Origin: Verrucomicrobiota bacterium
GTDB taxonomy: Bacteria; Verrucomicrobiota; Verrucomicrobiia; Limisphaerales; UBA1412
Assembly (NCBI GenBank): GCA_017557085.1
Contig: JAFZAR010000264.1
Span: 1 to 5,346, forward strand
Length of the DNA stretch: 5,346 nucleotides
Direction: 5' to 3'
The stretch's first letter is position 1. Each line of letters begins with the position of its first letter. This document shows, one piece after another, positions 1 to 5,100 of the stretch. A model generated the notes under the pieces. That model was not told where the DNA came from. It made no database searches and worked only from the letters and a program-made list of their open reading frames with translations. Both the position numbers and the translations under genes were made by a program.

Positions 1-2
1 GG

Positions 3-1733
3 CTGGGACTGCTGCTGCTGGGAACATTCACCGGCATCCTCAAACCGTGGCCCATCGCCCTGCTGCTGGACAGTGTTCTGGGAAGTAATCCCCTGCCCGG
101 ATGGATGGGCAGTCTGGGGCAATGGTTCAGCCAGTTGGATCGGGAGCGACAGATCCTTTTCTGCGCGGTCTCCATCTTCGCGGTGCATCTGATCTACAGC
201 GGAGTGACTTCGCTCCAGAATTATGTGGTCATCCGCATCGGGCTGAAAGGTCTGCGCACGATCCGCCAGCGGGTCTTCAACTGGATGCAGAATCTTTCCC
301 AGAGTTATTTTCTGAACCAGAAACAGGGCGACGTGATCTACCGGGTCTGCTGGGACACGTATTCTTTCCAGACGCTCTTCCAGCATGTCTGGTTCTCCTC
401 CACGGCCAGTTTTCTTTCCATGTTCTGTATGCTGTGGGTGATGTGGCAGCTGAACGAGATGCTGACTTTCATCTCGTGCATCACTCTGCCGATGCTCATT
501 CTGGGCATCCGTGTCTATGGTCAGGTGATGAAGCAGCGCAGTATGGAAGCGCACAAGGCCGACAGCCAGGTGGCCTCATTTATCCAGCAGACGGTCAACA
601 CTATCCCGACGATCCAGAGCTTTGTCCGCCAGAACCGGGTCGCGCAGAAGTTCAATGTCTTTATTCAGGATGCCTGGGGCAAGCGCCTGAGCCAGCACGC
701 CACCGAGATCATTTATCAGACGACTGTGGCCACGATCTTTTCGCTGGGTATGGCCGGCATCATCTGGGCCGGAGCGCGCGAGGTGCTGGCTGACCGTCTG
801 ACGGTGGGCGAGCTGGTCGTGTTCATCACCTACCTGAGCCAGTTCTATGAACCACTGCAAAAGCTGATCCTGGCCGGTTCCACCTTGGCAGACGCTCAGG
901 CCGGTGTTTCCCGCGTCTTTGAGATACTGGATACTCCGCCCGCGATCACTTCCCCGGCCAACGGGATCACACTGGAAACGAATGAACAAAAAGGGTTTTC
1001 CATTGATTTTGAAGATGTCAGTTTCGGTTATCTGCCGCAGCACCCCATCATCAAGAACGCGACTTTCAGTGTGAAACCGGGCGAGTTCGTGGCGATCGTC
1101 GGTCCCAGTGGTGCCGGCAAGACAACTCTGGCCAAGCTGATTTCCCGCTTTTTCGATCCGGAACAGGGCTCCGTGAAGATCAACGGAGTCGATCTGCGCC
1201 GGTACGATCTGGATTCCCTGCGCCGCAATGTCTCGGTCGTTCACCAGGAACCTCTGATCCTGCCGGGCACTTTGCGGGATAATATCCTCTTTGGACGCGA
1301 AGGCGCTACGGAAGAGGAAATGAAAGAGGTCGCCGAACAGGTCCACGCCGCGGAATTCATCGAGCATCTGCCCCGGCAGTACGACACAACGGTCGGCGAC
1401 GGCGGCTCGCGGCTCAGCATCGGCGAGGTGCAGCGGCTCTGTCTGGCGCGCGCCCTGCTGAAAAACGCCCCCATCCTGATCCTGGACGAGCCAACCAGCT
1501 CGCTGGACGCTGAAAATCAGATGTATGTGGTGGACGCTCTCGGCCGTCTGGCCAAAGGACGCACCACCCTGATGATCGCTCACCGGCTCTCGACTCTGGT
1601 CAACGCCACCCGGATCATCGTTCTGGTGGACGGACAGATCCAGGCCACCGGCACCCACGCCGAACTCCTCGAAAACAGCGAATACTACCGCCGCGCCGTT
1701 GAAGCCGGCAACCGCTCCATCCAGGCTGATTAA
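3..1733 (+). CDS. ABC exporter half-transporter, membrane domain fused to ATPase (5' end missing)
   Basis: Type IV (MsbA/ABCB-like) exporter half-transporter, expected to act as an inner-membrane dimer using ATP to move a lipid, peptide or drug; the substrate cannot be read from sequence. The frame is open at the left edge and ends with TAA at 1731-1733, leaving 576 visible residues. The visible part begins inside TM1 (LKPWPIALLLDSVLG), so perhaps 20-40 residues are missing; Met codons at 105 and later are internal. Hydrophobic segments lie near residues 1-26, 49-68, 132-149, 152-171, 239-258 and 269-289. The ATPase domain shows an aromatic A-loop (FGYLP), Walker A GPSGAGKTT (367-375), Q-loop Gln415, signature LSIGE (471-475), Walker B ILILDE (491-496) with catalytic Glu496, D-loop SSLD and H-loop His527. 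The signature departs from LSGGQ, but every catalytic residue is present. GC-rich, unlike the DNA that follows. Family assignment is firm; naming it msbA would be a guess. Confidence 0.96.
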   Translation: MGLLLLGTFTGILKPWPIALLLDSVLGSNPLPGWMGSLGQWFSQLDRERQILFCAVSIFAVHLIYSGVTSLQNYVVIRIGLKGLRTIRQRVFNWMQNLSQSYFLNQKQGDVIYRVCWDTYSFQTLFQHVWFSSTASFLSMFCMLWVMWQLNEMLTFISCITLPMLILGIRVYGQVMKQRSMEAHKADSQVASFIQQTVNTIPTIQSFVRQNRVAQKFNVFIQDAWGKRLSQHATEIIYQTTVATIFSLGMAGIIWAGAREVLADRLTVGELVVFITYLSQFYEPLQKLILAGSTLADAQAGVSRVFEILDTPPAITSPANGITLETNEQKGFSIDFEDVSFGYLPQHPIIKNATFSVKPGEFVAIVGPSGAGKTTLAKLISRFFDPEQGSVKINGVDLRRYDLDSLRRNVSVVHQEPLILPGTLRDNILFGREGATEEEMKEVAEQVHAAEFIEHLPRQYDTTVGDGGSRLSIGEVQRLCLARALLKNAPILILDEPTSSLDAENQMYVVDALGRLAKGRTTLMIAHRLSTLVNATRIIVLVDGQIQATGTHAELLENSEYYRRAVEAGNRSIQAD

Positions 1734-1742
1734 AGCCGGATG

Positions 1743-1790
1743 ATATTTGATCTTAATGATTTAGAAATATTTTTAAATTTTTTATTTTCT
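1743..1790 (+). terminator. weak intrinsic-terminator-like hairpin after the exporter gene
   Basis: Ten bases after the exporter stop codon, ATATTT (1743-1748) can pair with AAATAT (1765-1770), and ATC/GAT inside the loop can add three pairs. A T-rich stretch (1771-1790, broken by AAA and single A/C bases) follows directly. The stem is all A-T and therefore weak, so this may end transcription inefficiently or not at all. The placement is right for a terminator; the stability is not convincing. Confidence 0.4.
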
Positions 1791-1795
1791 TCCCC

Positions 1796-1824
1796 TTTAC
1801 AAAATCAAAAAGATGCGCTATGTT
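1796..1824 (+). promoter_or_regulatory. candidate sigma70-like promoter
   Basis: TTTACA (1796-1801, 5 of 6 to the -35 consensus) is separated by exactly 17 bases from TATGTT (1819-1824, 4 of 6 to the -10 consensus). A transcript would start near 1831, which is the first base of the 9-bp stem-loop at 1831-1863. It would read through the structured intergenic stretch towards the LRR gene. The region is AT-rich, so chance matches are easy; the spacing and the coincidence with the start of structure are what make it worth listing. Confidence 0.33.
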
Positions 1825-1830
1825 GTTGTG

Positions 1831-1863
1831 TGAGTTTCTTTTCACTCTGAGTTTAGAAACTCA
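1831..1863. repeat. 9-bp perfect inverted repeat (stem-loop)
   Basis: TGAGTTTCT (1831-1839) pairs with AGAAACTCA (1855-1863) around a 15-base loop. TGAGTT recurs at 1848-1853, so the right arm could instead form a small hairpin TGAGTT-TAGA-AACTCA (1848-1863). The two foldings exclude each other, as in switching leaders, though this may be chance. No T-run follows on either strand, so it is not an ordinary intrinsic terminator. Confidence 0.6.
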
Positions 1864-1876
1864 TAAAAGAAAAATA
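1863..1876. repeat. 14-nt direct repeat, copy 1
   Basis: ATAAAAGAAAAATA here is identical to 2164-2177, 301 bases downstream. This copy begins at the last base of the first stem-loop's right arm. It is low-complexity A-rich sequence, which lowers the significance of the match. Confidence 0.6.
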
Positions 1877-1892
1877 GAAGTTATTTAACATA

Positions 1893-1941
1893 ATCTTATT
1901 GCTTTGCATAAGATGAAATGAGCGGTTACTCCTTAATTTCA
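1893..1941. repeat. two adjacent stem-loops
   Basis: The first hairpin pairs ATCTTAT (1893-1899) with ATAAGAT (1908-1914); GC/GC pairs inside the loop can extend it around TTT. The second pairs TGAAAT (1914-1919) with ATTTCA (1936-1941), and inner GAG/CTC closes on the loop CGGTTA, leaving CTTA as a bulge. They abut and share at most base 1914. Individually these stems are modest; side by side they add to the structured stretch. Confidence 0.4.
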
Positions 1942-1967
1942 CCAAAAATTACCAGCCGCCATGAATT

Positions 1968-2065
1968 GTACAGGACACCCCTGCTTGGGGGGTATGGCTT
2001 GTTGTTCCTGGTTATGGTTTGTGGTGAATCCTAGGAGTAGGAACAAGAAGAGATTTGTCCTGTAC
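1968..2065. repeat. 98-bp element with perfect 10-bp terminal inverted repeats and internal stems
   Basis: GTACAGGACA (1968-1977) is the exact reverse complement of TGTCCTGTAC (2056-2065). Inside lie CCCC-TGCTT-GGGG (1978-1990) and an 8-bp perfect stem TTGTTCCT/AGGAACAA (2002-2009 with 2039-2046), so the whole can fold as a three-way junction. A TA dinucleotide lies within each arm, leaving CAGGACA...TGTCCTG (1971-2062, 92 bp) as the core. That is how a TA-targeting MITE (IS630/Tc1-like) could look; IS3/IS481-type ends also often begin TGTAC. No transposase is nearby. It may equally be the core of a structured RNA. The inverted repeats are certain; the identity is not. Confidence 0.6.
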
Positions 2066-2084
2066 TATGCATTTTCAGTGCATA
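2066..2084. repeat. 6-bp hairpin abutting the 98-bp element
   Basis: TATGCA (2066-2071) pairs with TGCATA (2079-2084) around the 7-base loop TTTTCAG. It begins at the base directly after the closing stem of the preceding element, so in RNA the two helices could stack end to end. Confidence 0.5.
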
Positions 2085-2163
2085 AAATACATAATTCTCT
2101 TGGGCATGTACCCCTTTTCCAGGAGAGTTTTCTGCCGCTTCCCATTTAGCAACTTATAAGATT

Positions 2164-2177
2164 ATAAAAGAAAAATA
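2164..2177. repeat. 14-nt direct repeat, copy 2, just before the LRR start codon
   Basis: ATAAAAGAAAAATA is identical to 1863-1876. It ends six bases before the ATG at 2184 and so occupies the place of a ribosome binding site, although no GGAGG-like motif is present. It may act as an A-rich, unstructured entry site for ribosomes, or be one of two direct repeats flanking an inserted 287-bp stretch (1877-2163). Confidence 0.6.
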
Positions 2178-2183
2178 AGCACA

Positions 2184-5100
2184 ATGAAACATATCAACAA
2201 AACATACTGGGGAATGTTCCTCCGCTTCATTCCGTTATTCGTTATCGCTCTTCTGTTCACCGTGTCTAAAGCAAATGCGGATGTTACACATGAACGGTTC
2301 ACAATAAATGATATAGAATACCTTACATTGACAGAAGATTCAGAGAATAGGACTGTTGCTGTTGTCTCATATTCAGGAGAACCAACAACAATTAATATTC
2401 CAGATTCTGTTATATATAGTGACAATACCTATACTGTGACAACTATTTGGGTTAGAGCTTTCCAATATTGCACTAGTCTGGTTAGCGTAACATTGCCCGA
2501 TAGTATAACTACTATCAGAAGCTTTGGATTCGATCATTGTATCAATCTGTCCAGTATTACAATCCCTGACAACGTAACTTCTATAGAAGATGACGCTTTT
2601 GAGTACTGCATCAATCTAAGCAGTATAACGATTGGCAAAAGTCTTGTTTCCTTTGGAATGGGAGTATTCAATGGTTGCAGCAATCTAGCTAATATAATAG
2701 TAAATACCGACAATCCAAGTTACAGCAGTGAAGACGGCATATTGTTTAATAAAGACAAAACAGAACTAATTCAATATCCCTGTGGAAAAAAGGAAAAAAA
2801 CTATACAACACCAAACTACACAACTACTATTGGCCGCTTCGCATTTGGAAACTGCCGTAATTTGATTAGTGTGACAATATCTGACAGTGTAACTCATATT
2901 ACAAGATATGCATTCTCGGGTTGCAGTAATCTGAAAGATGTAGTGTTCGGTAAGCGTGTTTGTTCTATGGAATACTCCATATTCAATGGATGCACCAGCC
3001 TAAAACATGTTTATTATAAAGGATGTTGTCCGGGGGGTACCCCTACCTTGTATTATGACACTCCAGAAACATTGACCAGTTATTACAATACCGACTATGA
3101 AAAATCCTGGGCTCCCTATATTCAGAATGGCAGGTGGTTAAATAGGAAAATTAGAAACATATATGGCATTGAATATATTTATAATACAGATGGAACAGCA
3201 AGTGTTGAGAGTATCGCCCTTACAGAAGATACAGATATTACTATCCCTGCTACAGTGGAAAAAGATGGTGTTTCTTACACTGTCACTTCTATTCCTGATA
3301 ATGCACTTGATTTTAGGAATATTCCAACAAGCATTACAATTCCTGCCAGTGTCACTTTTATTGGGCGCAAGGTATTTTTCAGCTGTGAAAATTTAAAAGC
3401 TATTCATGTAGCTCCTGAGAATCCTGTCTATAGCAGTGTGGATGGAGTTCTTTTTAATAAAGAACAGACTGTATTAATTCAATATCCTTCCGGAAGAGAA
3501 GGAGAATATACTATTTCTTCAAGTGTTTATTACATTGAAAAGTCAGCATTTTCAGGATGTACAGCCTCGATTTCTCTTATCTTTTCAGAAGGTATTGAAA
3601 TCATAGAACCCAATACATTTTATAGATCAACAGGATTACAAAAAATACAATTACCGCCTACTTTGAAAGTAATTGGAGAGGATGCGTTCTTTGGTTGTGT
3701 GAATCTGGTGGAAGTAAACATTCCCGACTCCGTAACCAGCATCGGCGCGGGTGCGTTCGCTAACTGCAAAAGTCTGGAAGAAATCGAGATCCCCAATTAT
3801 GTCGAGGAAATCGGAGACTCCGCGTTTTATGGATGCGAAAATCTAAGATTTGCTTATATCCCGGACAGTCTTGTTGAAGTCGGTGCCTACATGTTCAACT
3901 ATTGCCATTCTTTGGAAAGTGTCATCATCGGTGCCAGCGTTAGAGAGATACAGGTTGGAGCTTTTCTGAACTGTGAAAACCTCAGAACGGTTTATTTCCT
4001 GGGAGATCATCCGGAACTGGATTATGAAGCTTTTTTGATCAGTAATTATTTCAGGATCTTAAGAGATTCGCAAAATCCAAAACTGGAGCCACAAACAAAT
4101 CCGGAAGTTTATCTGGATGCGCTTCAAATGAATACCCCTGTGCTGTATTATTTGAATGACAGACTCGGCTGGTATTCCCTGTCTTATGATGAGGCTTTAG
4201 ATACGATCCGCAACTGCGGCAGTTTGGCCAATCTGGAGTATGTTTCAAGCTACTGTTTGAATTACACCGTGCTGGAAGCAAACGCGGATGATTTCGACAT
4301 CAGCGGAGGAACGATCCTTTCTTATAAAGGTAACTCCCCTGTGGTCGTTGTGCCTGACAGAATCAACGGAACCGCGGTGACACAAATCGGTGAAAACGCT
4401 TTCGCGAACAACGTCGATATTTTTATCATCATTATTCCCGGATCGGTCGAAGTGATCGGCGACAAAGCGTTCGCGAACTGTGCTTCCCTGCAAACAGTGC
4501 AATTCCGCGGCAATGCCCCGGAAGCGGCTGAGAATATTTTCGATGGAGATCATTGTGTCGTTTACTGCGAAAGCGGAACTACCGGATGGGATGCCATTTG
4601 GAATGGTGTCACTGTGATGTCCATACAGGGATCCAGTGACGGTGATTTTACTTACGAGATCAATGACAAGGAAATCACGATCACCGGTTATACGGGGACT
4701 GCCACACATCTGGAAATACCCTCCGAAATAGAAGAATACCCCGTAACACAGATCAAAGAAGAAGCGTTTTTCAGAAGATTTGATATTCTCACGGTCTTTG
4801 TTCCGAAATCCGTGACTTACGTCGGTTTCGGTGCTTTCGCGAACTGCCGGAACCTGTATTCCGTCGAATTTGAAGGTGAAACGGAAATCGAGGATTCCGC
4901 ATTCTACTATTGCCGAAATTTATCAGAGATCATTCTGCCCGAAGGATTGGATGAAATCAAGGCTTACACCTTCACCGGATGCACTATGCTGCAAGAGATC
5001 GACCTACCCGGTTCCCTGACCTATATTGGCGACAGCTCATTCTATAAATGCGCGAGCTTGCAGGATATCGTCATTCTTCAAAATGTCACCGAGATCGCTG

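Larger units (their letters stand above)
1831..2127 (+). ncRNA. possible structured RNA or long structured leader upstream of the LRR gene
   Basis: No convincing gene lies in this stretch, but inverted repeats follow one another almost without gaps. They are TGAGTTTCT/AGAAACTCA (1831-1839 with 1855-1863), ATCTTAT/ATAAGAT (1893-1899 with 1908-1914) and TGAAAT/ATTTCA (1914-1919 with 1936-1941, plus inner GAG/CTC). A branched unit (1968-2065), TATGCA/TGCATA (2066-2071 with 2079-2084) and CTCTTGG with CCA-GG-AGAG (2097-2103 with 2119-2127) follow. They could be a small RNA, or the 5' leader of the LRR mRNA controlling its expression. I match it to no known riboswitch or RNA class. The strand is inferred from the candidate promoter and the gene direction; inverted repeats fold on either strand. 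AT-rich DNA yields short pairings by chance, so the perfect 8-10-bp stems carry most of the weight. Confidence 0.38.

Noticed and set aside
101..793. Plus-strand open frame of 230 codons overlapping the exporter in another frame
   Set aside because: Its translation is compositionally biased (Pro, Gly, Asp, His, Arg rich) with no recognisable domain and it overlaps a confident gene throughout.
576..1658. Long minus-strand open frame of 360 codons
   Set aside because: It lies antisense to the ABC exporter, whose motifs are unmistakable. The translation shows no family features, and long antisense frames are expected in GC-rich coding DNA.
2121..2127. AGGAGAG as a Shine-Dalgarno site
   Set aside because: No start codon follows at a workable distance; the LRR start at 2184 is about 57 bases away.
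1961..2149. 62-codon open frame starting MNCTGHPC in the intergenic region
   Set aside because: No ribosome binding site, no recognisable features, and it runs across the inverted-repeat element; better explained as a chance frame over structured DNA.
3032..3043. GC-rich palindrome GGGGTACCCC within an AT-rich part of the LRR gene
   Set aside because: It encodes part of the linker CCPGGTPT in frame, and its zero-base loop makes it a poor hairpin; probably codon choice in a Gly/Pro stretch.
4245..4709. Minus-strand open frame of 154 codons (and shorter ones at 2162-2425, 4051-4281 and 4322-4513)
   Set aside because: All lie antisense to the continuous LRR_5 reading frame, whose repeats extend through these positions.
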